DNA of 64,000 nt from Nepenthes gracilis. Its lineage: Eukaryota > Streptophyta > Magnoliopsida > Caryophyllales > Nepenthaceae. The position numbers and the translations under genes were made by a program. The notes beneath the pieces were generated by a model, which ran no database searches, was not told the DNA's origin, and saw only the letters and a list, made by a program, of their open reading frames with translations. Within the stretch, counting starts at the first letter, position 1. The number at the start of each line of letters is the position of its first letter. Positions 27,001 through 35,019 of the stretch are shown here, piece by piece. Location: assembly GCA_033239525.1 (NCBI GenBank), contig BSYO01000010.1, positions 12,338,089-12,402,088 of the forward strand, read 5' to 3'.

Positions 27001-30000
27001 TGGGATTTGACTAGAATTAGATAATAGTTAAGTAGCCTCCTCAATACTCAAATTCTACTCAGAAATAACTATTAGCATTATAAAGTTCTTTAAAAGCTTA
27101 AATTCATTGATATAGAGTTGGGATCAAGTGAGGAGCCCAAATTGTCATAGAATTAAGTTGTCAAAGGGTCAGGGAACCGAATGTTTTATTATAAAGGGCT
27201 ATCCAACGGCCCGTCACTTAGATGATTGTGTTATACCAAATTAGCAACTCAATAACTTATTAATTAGATCTTAAACAATTATGTATTTCTAAAATTGCGT
27301 ATAGAAATTCAAATAAGATTAATTAATAGTCAAATCCGTATATGATTGTAAAATAAGCATTGATATTTTATTAATTTTGGTTAAAAAATTTATAAAATCT
27401 ATAATATTTTCAGACTCGACGCCCAAGAAGAGAGAAATTGAATAGGCGACACCTTATAAAATGTAGTCAATATTTGCATCTTGATTGTCATTTCCAACTC
27501 CATTGCCGACACTCTATGATAGAAATAAGGGATAACTTGGTAGTGTTATCCCTTGCACAACCTAAGACCATGTCAAAGAAGTGGGCAAACGATCCAAGTA
27601 GCTGTATGGACTTGGTTAGCCAATAGACTATAAACCCAATCATCACCCAGAGGAGTCAGTAATTAGGTGAGATTTCAACCCATGCCAGCTTAATGACCCA
27701 TCTAGCTAAGGAGAGTCTGGTTGGTAGCGTTTAGGATATCTTTTAGTCCGCCAGTCATTCTCATAGGGGATAGGCTAGAGAATAAGCGAAGCAACTGAGC
27801 CTCCAACCACTTCCACAAGTCTGGGAAGAAATGTCAATAGTTGGTGCCACCTAAAAAAAGGTGACCAAGGTGGACTCTTGTTTAAAAGAAAAAATAAAAT
27901 TAATATGGTTTTCATCAGCAACACCTCATAAGGTGCACTCATAGGAAAACCTCTAATACTTTGATTCAAAAGGATGGTCCTCAAAAAAACATTTAATCAA
28001 GAAAGCTTCATAAACTTCATTGATGAAGGAAGTTAGGAGACAATGTTTGAATGAAATTTAAAGCTAAGCCTGCTTTTTCATAGATAATAATGTAAATACA
28101 AAATGTATCATTTTAAGTAATAAATTTGAGTATTTATAACTTAATCTTTTAACTGTACAGAGAATCTTTATGCTGATAACCAATTAAAGTATGTTTAATG
28201 AATGATATAACAACTATGACTTAATAATGTGAAGCATCAGACTTTCTTTGGGAAGGAGTGCTAAGTTTAAACCGATGAAAAACTAACTTCGGGATGCTAT
28301 TTACACCATTGAAGCTCAATTTTGAATTTTAAGGTTGAAGGGCTAGTGTTAGGCTCAACAAAAATTTAAACCGGTCCATACCTACTAACTTGAATTATGG
28401 GTAGAATGAAATGTCTAGATTATTAAGTATAGGATTACCAGTTGTTTGGTCTAAGAGCATATGATCTATAAAAAGAGCTAAATGAGCAAGTTTTAACTAT
28501 AAATTAAGTGAAATAAACTAGTCAATCAGGTGATGAAGAGACAAAACCTTGAAATCAAAATACCGTCATCAAGAAGGAAGATTAGTAAAAATTGATCTAG
28601 AGGAGCAAGTTAAGGAAGCCTAGTCTGTCTAACAAAGTAGCTAATTTTTCATATTTAGCCAAAATTTTGTATTTTTAGTTGATAACTAATTTAAAGCATG
28701 AGCATTCATGATCTCCACGATCCAAAAGTCATGTGCATTGTTCCATGACTCATGATATTTAAAGTGCATGGTGGCAGCAGCCTTAAAAGATTGTTTTCCA
28801 TTTCTTTACAAGAAAACCACCCTTAACTTCAATGAAAACTAGCATAAACAGCCTAAGCATTGGCCTTATGCCTATATAAATAACAAGCCCATTAGCATAG
28901 TAGAGGTATCTTATAATTTCATAACCTAAAGATCCTTTATGTTCTTAGTAAAAAATCTTGGAGCATTTGATTACTTACGTTAATGATCTCAAAGATTTAA
29001 TATATGTCCCACAGCCCTCATCTACACGGAGAGATTTGGAGCTTATACTTTAGAGCACTTCTTCCTTAAAACATTCTTTTAGAGTCTAATCTTTTAATAC
29101 GTTGTAATCTTTTTCTCTCTCACTAACTCATTTGTTAGAAATTTATTATTGACTTGAGTATTATAGCAGAATCCAACAATCAGTTTTAGTCCTTTGAAAT
29201 CTCATTTTGGCTTATAGTATGTAGGTTTTATGTTAAAAGATCTAAGAGTCTATTTTGAACTCTCTTGAGCCGTAATCTAGATCCACGATATGCAACAAAA
29301 CTCAAGAAAACCCCTTCTTGAAGTGCAAAAACAATCCCTACTTATTTCTATCTCAGCCATCTGTTTGCCTATGATTTAACCATTATTTAAAATATCAAAA
29401 AAATAATTTGTCAGCTATATTGAACCTTTTAAAAATATTTATATTTTATCCATTGACTTTTAAATAGACGATCTTAATTGACAAAATCAAGGTTTAGTCT
29501 TTCCGTGATTCCTTCTCTAGGGTTTACAATGTAATAAATATTGTGTATTATGTCACTTTTTTTAATAAATAGAAGTAGAACTTTTAAAATTTAAATATTA
29601 ATAATATATAAATACGTTCGTTTGTCGTTTGTCGTTCCTATTTTCTCTTAAATGTCTCTTGCTACTTGAACTTTTTGTTTAGGCAAATGAGGGTCGAAGA
29701 TCTAAAGCAATCGATCAAAGTTGTTTATGGAAGAGAATCGAAGTCGGATGACATAAACATCTTGTATGCACAGTTGCAAGAAATGGAGGATCCATCGTCA
29801 GTGTCATGTCAATATTTCTTGGAATGGATTGTAAGTCGTCCTTTCCTTTCCTTTTCACGTGCCTCCATAGCTCACCAAGCCAACTTTTTTTTTATTTAAA
29901 ATAAAAAATTAAGAATAAAATTGAAAAAAAAAAGTTTAAAAGTGAGAATAATCAAAAAAAAAAAAAAAAGGAAGAAAATTGCAATACGTAATCCTTTTTC

Positions 30001-32428
30001 CACAAGACGAAATTAGGGAAAAGTAAAATTCCATCTCCTTTATAGCCTATAAGATTATATTTTTAATCATCGCTAATGAATTAACTCTAGTTTTATTGCT
30101 TAGAAAAAACTCCAAATATACTTAAGAGAGTACAAATTTAACATTGATCACCATCTTGTTGCCAAATGGGGAAGGGGGACAGAGTAGGGGCCAAGTCAAG
30201 TGCATGGTTTTGTGTTTCTTGATGGGTAATATTTTGATTTTAATAGGCCATACTTATTGAGAAAGAACGATCAAAATGGAGATTGGTTTCGTTTCGTGCA
30301 CAGGTAATTCATAAGATGACATTGAGTTATGTCAACGTTATCTATCAAAAGCACTAAATATTTGTTTGCATTGGCCTTCTAATTTCATTTTAAGTACTTT
30401 CATTATATAAGACTAATCCAGATCATATTTCCTCTAAGGTATCTATTAGCATGCAATGATTTAACGGCCTTGCCATAATCATAAGATCTCATTTCTGTCA
30501 ATTTGTCATCCATTTATCTATTAAGTATATGTTAATTTTGGTTAAAAAATTCACCTTTCTCATCGGTCTCAACGATAGCCTAAAATTTTAAAATCTCATA
30601 AATTATTGATTAGGTTATCTTCTTTAAACGCAGCTATAATAGTTTCTTACTACAACAGTATTTTTGTCTTGCCAATAGTTTTATTTTTAGAGTTGATAAT
30701 AAATATCGTAACCTTAAAACTCAAACAGACAATAATTTAGCATTATATTTTCCGCCCAAGACGTAAAATATGTATTTTAGTTTAACTATCGAGTCCATTA
30801 AACAATCATCATCTTACAATCCAATGCTATAAGACCCCCATCAGCCTACATGTATTTAGGCAATGGAAAAAAGAGTTCAGATATCGGTTGAGATTGACGA
30901 TTAATGTTTGCATTTTCGGGGAGCAGGCAACGGCTCACAAAGATTGTCTAGACCTGGCTCACGCTCTATCAAATTCTAAAGCAGTTGTTCATCACTTGAA
31001 CAAACTTGCGAGTGGAATTTTGACTGCGGTGATCGTTACAGTTTGGCTTCTTCTCACTATAATCACAACCACGAGAGTCTTCGCTCTCGTCACGTCAATG
31101 ATCGTTGCAGCAACTCTTGTACTTGGATATGCCATGATTCGGCTTGACGTTGGTGGCCTTTATGACATCGATGCGACTCAGGTACACAATCCATAGAGTG
31201 CTCATAGCCATCGAAATTTTTACGCCACAAATTTATATATTTAAAAGTTAAAAATATATATATATTTATATATAAATTGTTACATTTGTTGTTATCTTTT
31301 TACAATATAAATATAAATATTACAAAAAAATAATTATTTTTATATTTTTAAATAATTTTTTTAACTATAAGATACGAAGGCTTAAAGATTACGTTTATTA
31401 CACAGTGGCGTGCTCCCAAATCATACACCCCACCCCACCCCACCCCAGGCATAATATATTGGTTTCTATGTCGTAGAAAAATCTCATTAAACAATTCATA
31501 ATTGGAGTTTGTTTGTCTAAAAAAATAACTTGAAATAATATATTTTTCTCATACTTCGTATTTTTGGGTGTACAGCAAAGTGTGGAAAAACATTGTCTAT
31601 ATTTGCTTGTCATTTAAAATTGACAAGAAAATAAGACAATGAAAAGTATTACTTTGTCAACAGTGAAAAAATTTATTTCAATAGCCTATAACGTCATACG
31701 GTATCCGTTGAATTTAGATTCAACGTTTGATCATTAATCTAAATAATAAAAATATATATTTTTTTAATTTTTTAATAATAAAAAAAAGACCGTTAAATGG
31801 AGCTTTGATGATGTCAGTATGGCATCGTATGCGCAACATATGGTGTCTCGTGGCAACGCCCCCAATCTCATGACGCCCCTAACCACTACCAAGGGCCCAT
31901 GAACTGCCACTAGCATTCATTTGACAATCCTCTACCGTTGATTGCCGATCAAGAGCATTAGCATATAGATGACTGAAAAATATCCAAACCTTTAATTAGT
32001 TTGTCTGACAATCTAGATTTTTGTGTAAACACCGAACGTCAAAAATATGATATACATCAATTTTTTTTGTTTTTTATTTCTAAATGTTTTCAATTAAAAA
32101 TTTGAAAACATAATTCTGAAATATATTTCCCATTGAAAATATCATCTATTTGACCAGTATATTTCCAAATAAATAGAACCTAATTTTATATTTAATTTTT
32201 AAAAGTATTTTCTAAAATGTTTTTTAATGTCGTTGACTTCCTTTTCTTTTTATCAACTTGTTTGTTATTAATCTTTTATGACAGGAGGTGAAATTGATAA
32301 GCATGCTGCCGAAAAGAACCATGTGGAAAGTGGATGCCAAAGATGAAGAGCTGCGGCCAATGTCGGGTTTAGCCAACCAACATCTTGCCAATCACAAAGG
32401 CAACTCAGATCTGGCCGATTCCGTGTGA
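7729..32428 (+). CDS. MSL-like mechanosensitive ion channel protein, four exons (diverged, truncated)
   Basis: Predicted join of 7729-9086, 29683-29830, 30927-31181 and 32285-32428, giving 634 residues. All introns are GT-AG and all phases match (2/2, 0/0, 0/0). It resembles the MscS-like MSL4-10 proteins of plant plasma membranes, which open under membrane tension. Residues about 5-310 hold several hydrophobic segments, including ALLWLVKT near 298. Exon 2 matches the EDL...EWV segment, and exons 3 and 4 match the MscS core. The start is the first ATG in frame; the open frame extends upstream to 7576 without an ATG. Oddities: no long hydrophilic N terminus, loss of most of the loop before exon 2, about 13 residues missing at the pore helix, and a stop soon after the segment equivalent to 'SPDMGDSV'. 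Intron 1 is filled by retrotransposons. It may be a diverged non-channel paralogue or a young pseudogene. Confidence 0.8.
9233..10171 (+). repeat. element D 5' LTR
   Basis: Begins TGTTTGGTCC and ends GGTATGCA. It aligns along its length with 28347-29294, for example at GATTATCAAGTATGGGATT versus GATTATTAAGTATAGGATT and at GAGCAAGTTTTA. The two are nearly equal in length (939 and 948 bp). Substitutions between the copies are frequent, so the insertion is old. Chance agreement over this length is excluded. Confidence 0.85.
10176..10192 (+). promoter_or_regulatory. element D primer binding site (decayed)
   Basis: TAGTGCTGTCTATGTGA lies four bases after the LTR. The usual Tat primer site reads TGGCGCCGTCTGTGGGA. 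Thirteen of 17 positions agree, and three of the four differences are G-to-A or C-to-T, as expected from deamination of methylated cytosines. The comparison sequence is from general knowledge of Tat elements. Confidence 0.7.
10850..11440 (+). pseudogene. element D gag (relic)
   Basis: Broken frames retain the Tat gag pattern, a hydrophilic retrotransposon-type capsid domain. At 11180-11230 there is a segment like '[14 protein letters not shown]', and at 11249-11440 a 63-codon frame ends in [12 protein letters not shown]. Gag would form the particle that packages element RNA. Several in-frame stops rule out function. Bases 10193-10849 between primer site and gag are leader with no recognised content. 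Confidence 0.6.
11960..12290 (+). pseudogene. element D aspartic protease (relic)
   Basis: The plus-strand frames contain NPLIIGN..., then a motif [19 protein letters not shown]. This corresponds to 'DxGSSADILFxxAFxxMGL' of Tat proteases, with the catalytic Asp-Ser-Gly replaced by Asn-Lys-Ser. Later frames match 'VDFLVV...YNAILGRP' only weakly. Loss of the catalytic residue confirms it is dead. Confidence 0.55.
12440..13115 (+). pseudogene. element D reverse transcriptase (relic)
   Basis: Reads [20 protein letters not shown], in which 'VDFTDLNKACPKDSFPLPRI' of Tat RTs is easy to recognise. It is followed by a match to 'FMDAxSGYxQI' ([10 protein letters not shown]) and then pieces of the segment normally ending 'KFLGFIVSxRGIEA'. 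The sequence encoding the YVDD catalytic loop is missing or scrambled. Frames change repeatedly. Confidence 0.75.
13400..13990 (+). pseudogene. element D RNase H (relic)
   Basis: The upstream part reads [13 protein letters not shown], the usual RT-RNase H junction ('LxKWAIELxEFDI'). A 64-codon frame at 13671-13865 carries [20 protein letters not shown] and [15 protein letters not shown], matching the core of the Tat RNase H ('SPEG...SNNEAEYEALLAGLRLAKE'). The catalytic 'DGS' segment upstream is not recognisable. Confidence 0.7.
14187..15250 (+). pseudogene. element D integrase, zinc-binding domain and core (relic)
   Basis: The frame at 14187-14384 contains [20 protein letters not shown], corresponding to the HHCC zinc-binding segment ('GxHxGxRSLAxKILRxGYYWP'). 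Following frames contain FTKLV, a degenerate 'DNGTQF' region, '[13 protein letters not shown]' (compare 'HPQANGQVEVTNR') and LPSVLWV-like sequence, then a C-terminal 'KVGDLVLR'-type stretch. Many stops. Left of element C, 15250-15628 is spacer with nothing recognised. Confidence 0.7.
15629..17622 (-). repeat. element C 3' LTR
   Basis: On the minus strand it starts TGTAATACCCAATTTCC directly after the polypurine tract. It aligns with 22075-24061 throughout, for example at ATTATTTATAATTC near its left end and at the CT-rich leader plus CTACGTGAAATGATGAA near 17320. The left limit is set by where the alignment fades, with TGTCATGAAC as the likely terminus. The long frame at 16292-16564 is LTR sequence, not a gene. 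Confidence 0.82.
17623..17640 (-). promoter_or_regulatory. element C polypurine tract
   Basis: On the minus strand, AAGGAGGGGATAGT sits immediately before the LTR start TGTAATACCC. Such tracts prime plus-strand DNA synthesis in LTR retroelements. Location and composition fit exactly. Confidence 0.8.
17655..18700 (-). pseudogene. element C integrase core, C terminus and chromodomain (relic)
   Basis: Minus-strand frames in order: [14 protein letters not shown] in 18300-18485 (family 'GTxLxFSTAFHPQTDGQSER'); then 17851-18102 with [20 protein letters not shown] and [10 protein letters not shown] (family 'KGKLSPRFIGPFEIL...HVSMLRKY'); then the chromodomain [16 protein letters not shown] and KYPYLF. 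The integrase core catalytic residues are partly lost. Stops separate the pieces. Confidence 0.85.
18840..20410 (-). pseudogene. element C reverse transcriptase, RNase H and integrase zinc domain (relic)
   Basis: From right to left the minus strand gives [15 protein letters not shown] and [17 protein letters not shown] (RT palm entry), [12 protein letters not shown], and then [12 protein letters not shown], in which the catalytic 'YIDD' has become YIND. RNase H sequence follows. In 18869-19108 the frame [20 protein letters not shown] matches the integrase HHCC region. Stops are frequent and the active-site Asp is changed, so it is inactive. Confidence 0.82.
20400..20980 (-). pseudogene. element C protease and protease-RT linker (relic)
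   Basis: Includes [10 protein letters not shown] (family 'DVILGMDWL'), the signature following the retropepsin-like fold. The 85-codon frame at 20400-20657 reads [20 protein letters not shown], the standard linker before RT ('[20 protein letters not shown]'). The protease active site itself is not readable. Confidence 0.8.
20980..21970 (-). pseudogene. element C gag with zinc knuckle (relic)
   Basis: On the minus strand, a start near 21970 ([10 protein letters not shown]...) is followed by [20 protein letters not shown], matching the Tekay gag core ('xKxxEFxxLxQGxMTVxEY'). Near 21110-21180 a cysteine/histidine segment (CGENHTR...) is the remnant of the nucleocapsid zinc knuckle. The plus-strand frame at 21321-21620 is its shadow. 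Confidence 0.7.
22064..22071 (-). promoter_or_regulatory. element C primer binding site (initiator tRNA-Met type)
   Basis: TGGTATCA on the minus strand, followed by TAGAGTC. This matches the TGGTATCAGAGC site that plant gypsy elements use for initiator tRNA-Met. It lies just inside the right LTR, which fixes the element's orientation. Confidence 0.75.
22075..24061 (-). repeat. element C 5' LTR
   Basis: Partner of 15629-17622, of nearly equal length (1987 versus 1994 bp). On the minus strand it starts TGTGATGC. A GC-richer block at 23800-23960 (CAAGTGC, GAAGCGCC motifs) also recurs in degraded form at 17360-17510, 39830-40000 and 55380-55520, tying the LTR families of this window together. 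Confidence 0.82.
24850..26900 (-). pseudogene. element D antisense ORF (aORF) relic
   Basis: Between integrase and 3' LTR, on the strand opposite to pol, broken frames contain [13 protein letters not shown] and FFFFRVP near 26200-26290. The same pattern occurs in element E (SGGNPNSIKGKKD... and FFFLVPS) and matches the 'putative gypsy-type transposon' domain found antisense in some Tat elements. Its role is unknown. A hydrophilic, coiled-coil-like part follows (near 25000). Bases 24062-24850 and 26900-28330 show no other recognised content. Confidence 0.6.
28331..28346 (+). promoter_or_regulatory. element D polypurine tract
   Basis: AAGGTTGAAGGGCTAG lies immediately before the 3' LTR start TGTTAGGCTC. 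It is purine-rich but interrupted. Position supports the call. Confidence 0.6.
28347..29294 (+). repeat. element D 3' LTR
   Basis: Begins TGTTAGGCTC and ends CGATATGCA, aligned with 9233-10171. The 388 bases after it (29295-29682) are the remaining right part of the original MSL intron. They hold no exon-like frame. Confidence 0.85.
29683..29830 (+). CDS. MSL-like gene, exon 2
   Basis: Acceptor TTTTTGTTTAG|G and donor ATT|GTAAGT are both strong. The first base completes codon 453 (GA+G), then 49 codons run without a stop from [12 protein letters not shown] to CQYFLEWI. This fits the EF-hand-like 'EDLLRFM...DxxxxLF...FxEWV' segment between the large loop and the MscS core of plant MSL proteins. 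The 146+388 bp of original intron 1 leave little room for another exon. The missing ~40-60 residues upstream are therefore probably a true loss, unless an exon was removed with the element insertion. Confidence 0.8.
29831..30926 (+). other. MSL-like gene, intron 2
   Basis: GTAAGT...CAG intron of 1096 bp, AT-rich with poly(A) runs at 29925-29970. No coding or mobile element was recognised. Phase 0 at both ends. Confidence 0.75.
30927..31181 (+). CDS. MSL-like gene, exon 3 (MscS core, pore-helix deletion)
   Basis: 85 codons, phase 0 at both ends, acceptor GAGCAG|GCA, donor CTCAG|GTACAC. Residues 503 onwards ([18 protein letters not shown]) align without a gap to the family's 'VKVYxERxSLAHSLNDTKTAV', which confirms the junction with exon 2. 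A transmembrane helix follows ([23 protein letters not shown]). After VLG the family has about 19 residues ('NTCKTxFExIxFxFVMHPF') before 'DVGDRC.VDGVQ'. Here only YAMIRL separates VLG from [12 protein letters not shown]. The kinked pore-lining helix is thus largely deleted, in frame. Confidence 0.82.
31182..32284 (+). other. MSL-like gene, intron 3
   Basis: GT...AG intron of 1103 bp, phase 0. Contains a run of about four CCCCA units near 31427-31446 and AT-rich stretches (31250-31370, 31750-31790). No inserted element was recognised. The acceptor context TTTTATGACAG|GAG is good. Confidence 0.75.
32285..32428 (+). CDS. MSL-like gene, exon 4 (terminal, truncated)
   Basis: 47 codons then TGA (32426-32428). 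[16 protein letters not shown] aligns with the family's 'MVVEEMNILTTVFLRY' and the tail [13 protein letters not shown]...SDLADSV with 'PNSVLATKPISNYYRSPDMGDSV', essentially colinear with one gap. Family members continue for roughly 130-150 residues of cytoplasmic domain. Here the frame stops, and I see no homologous sequence after the stop. Loss of this part would remove most of the cytoplasmic vestibule. Confidence 0.8.
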   Translation, partial: EVKLISMLPKRTMWKVDAKDEELRPMSGLANQHLANHKGNSDLADSV

Positions 32429-32519
32429 AATCAAAAATAATTTTAATTTGATTAGCAAATATCTTTTATTACTACTTCTCTATGGGATGTAACTTTTGTA
32501 TGTTATACTCATTTATCAA

Positions 32520-32525
32520 AATAAA
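32520..32525 (+). terminator. candidate polyadenylation signal of the MSL-like gene
   Basis: AATAAA lies 92 bases after the stop codon and is followed by a T-rich stretch (TTTTTTTGTTTTATATA). Plausible spacing for a plant mRNA end. No transcript evidence. Confidence 0.4.
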
Positions 32526-32569
32526 TATTTCATATGCCTTTTTTTTGTTTTATATATATCTGCGTGTGT

Positions 32570-35010
32570 TAGGTATGGGGCCTAAGGATTATCAGCTCAA
32601 GAACAATTGTGAGGACAATCGAATTGCTTAACCCAATGCAAAATTAGTTCAAGAATTAGTTTACACAAGCACTCTATTGATCGAATGAACGACCGGGTGA
32701 TCATAGGCATTAAATACTAGAGCTAATACGTCTCTTAGATTCGAATTATTATACGAATCAGAGGTTGTTTAATCTTGCCTGATTGTACGAATTAAAGTGG
32801 GTTCATTTTTCGTATCTAGAAATTTAAATTCTGCACACTATAACAAAACAAATAATAAGTAAGAGGATATATGTGACCCACTTTTCGATATATCTTTCAA
32901 CACTAAAATTATAAATCTTTTTGCGTGAAGAGAAAGATGTGAGGAGTAGATTGCATGGATATAAGTTGATGGGCATTGAATGTTTATTTGAGGATTGGGT
33001 TATTAGAAATACATTCGGCTTGGGAGTAGCTTTGGAATTAGGGGGCAGTGCTCCATGAACTATGCTCGGTTGATGAGCGACTTTTAGTAGTGGAAGGTAG
33101 TGCTCCATGAAATGTGTTCAATTAGAGAACGGCTTTAGAAGTAGTACATTCATGTGGAAAAGTGGCTTTGTTTATTTATCTAAGCGATAGTTTGTCTCAA
33201 AGTTCTTGATAGTCTTTTTTTGTTAACCCCAGTTTCTTTGGTCTTGTTCCCCTTTCTTTTGTGGGGGTGCGGCTGCTTTATAGCTTGAGGTGCTGCTTAA
33301 TTAGAAGACCCTTGAATCAATACGTTGGCTTGGCACCTTTTCATTGGTTGAGCGGCGTTATTCACTTGGGTATCGGTCGCCTCCATTTAATGATGAGGCT
33401 ACCTTGCTTCCAATGGTTGGGATTGGCTCAACCGTGTTAATTTAATGCGCCATTATGGCCCTTTAATACCTAGCAGTTTTGGTTGTGTCACTTGGATCAG
33501 CTATCAAGCATTTTACTTCTTAGGCTCGGTGAGCTTTTTTGGTGAGCCGTTGTCATATGGGCCTTCCTCCTTCTCGTGCATTGGTTCTCAAGCCAGTCCA
33601 AATATTATCATATCCATCACTAGCCCACCAAATCGGGAGGTTTAAATCTTCAATTTCAGGAAAGTTCATAATGGGACATTAGCTGTAGACTTTCTATAAG
33701 CACTTTTTCTCCACATATTCTGTCGATTCGGTATTCTATTCGGTAAAATTTGATATGATTTTCTATCATCAATGTTGGGATGCATTATCTCCTTAGATTA
33801 AATGCTCGTTGATCCTCCCTTTCGGTAATAAATAGAGGGACTCTCTATACTTTGTATCACAAATAGTCTTTGCTAGTCAAGTGGTATGAGCGTTTGAAGC
33901 CAACTTGAAACTTACACTACCACAGGTCAGAGTCGGAGGGAGTTCTTTAGCACTTAAAGTCAAAATCTGAGTATGCATTTGAAGTCTACCTTGGTTAATC
34001 TCTTTTATAAACTCCAGTCCTTCATCGTTATAGGAAGGTGGCAGTTTCCTCTCTCCCCGTCTGTGTTGAGCATTCTACTCTTCTATGGTTTGGCGGAGGA
34101 TTTGCCTCAAACTTTGACTTAAGAGAGGTTTTTGCTTTCTTCTAAGTGGCACCCCATCGTGGAAATGTGCAGCTTTAAAAAGGGTTACTATTATTTCTTG
34201 GGGGAGTACTTATTGTCTATCCCGTCTGAAACGTGTAGTTCTAGGAGTACTATTCCCATTTCACGGTGTAAGCTTTTCTTGTTTTTGTATCCATCCTAAG
34301 GCCGGTTGGACCAGTCCAATAGGATCGTCGCTTCATGTATTATTTATTTTGCTTTTGAGTTGTACTTTTACTATTATAAGTTTGTATATTATGAAGAAAT
34401 TAATGAATAGAACTTTCCAAGCATTGTTTGTCTTTATTACATGGCTTCAATATTTTTGTATGTTTTAAATAGTTAAAATGCTTGAATGTCATTTTTGTTG
34501 CAAAACTTCTGACAATCTAACAATTGGGACTACTAAGAACTCGATCTTCTAATAATTTGACTTATAATATTTTATTCTGGATGCTTAGTTAAACAACCGT
34601 AAATTAATCAAATTAGTTTCGAGTACGTCAGGGTTGTTGGACATCAGTCTATTGTCTTGGAAAGCAAAGTGTCAGGATATCTTAACTTGCGTTGCACTAG
34701 AAATTTGGCATCTTGGGAATCTAAGCCACCAACTATCAGCTAGCCACGCCGGGGAGGTGTAATGTCAAGCTATCATTACTAACATGGAAAACTGATGCAC
34801 CGCATCACTTTTTGGTGTGGGTACGTGTCTCAGCCGTCAAGGGGACACATCTCTTCAGTGTCCTTAAACGATGCCATTCCTTTACTAAAGCTTTGACTAT
34901 TTAAATTTTGGTCTTCTACCGTTTTTGCACTTCTCTACTTTCCTTGAAACGCTCAGTCCTAATTTATGTTATTTTTCTTTGTGCTTCCACGGCCTCTCAA
35001 GTAACTTTGT
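32570..35010. other. no gene recognised; possible LTR or element flank
   Basis: Starts TGTTAGGTATGGGG and contains a TATA-like AATAAATAGAGGG at 33826-33838. This stretch should hold the 3' LTR of element E, or the promoter of its antisense ORF. No partner copy in the window lets me test this. The frames at 32824-33108 and 33445-33645 show no known domain. Confidence 0.35.
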
Positions 35011-35019
35011 AGGACATCA

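Larger units (their letters stand above)
9233..29294 (+). mobile_element. element D: Tat-type Ty3/gypsy retrotransposon in MSL intron 1
   Basis: About 20 kb, bounded by homologous LTRs (9233-10171 and 28347-29294). Inside are a primer site, gag, protease, RT, RNase H, integrase and an antisense ORF, the order typical of Tat/Retand-like elements. Without the nested element C (15629-24061) it is about 11.6 kb. Every coding part has stops and frameshifts. It lies sense to the host gene. I could not find a convincing 5-bp target duplication (AGACT on the left, ACAAA on the right), so the outermost bases may be off by a few or the duplication has mutated. Confidence 0.85.

Noticed and set aside
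9233..29294. A clean 5-bp target duplication for element D
   Set aside because: Flanking bases AGACT and ACAAA do not match. I do not claim one.
31427..31446. CCCCA repeat as interstitial telomere-like sequence
   Set aside because: Only about four units, and not the plant telomere motif TTTAGGG.
32824..33645. Frames of 94 and 66 codons as genes after the MSL-like gene
   Set aside because: No recognisable domain, no splice or start context, and the position fits the flank of element E.
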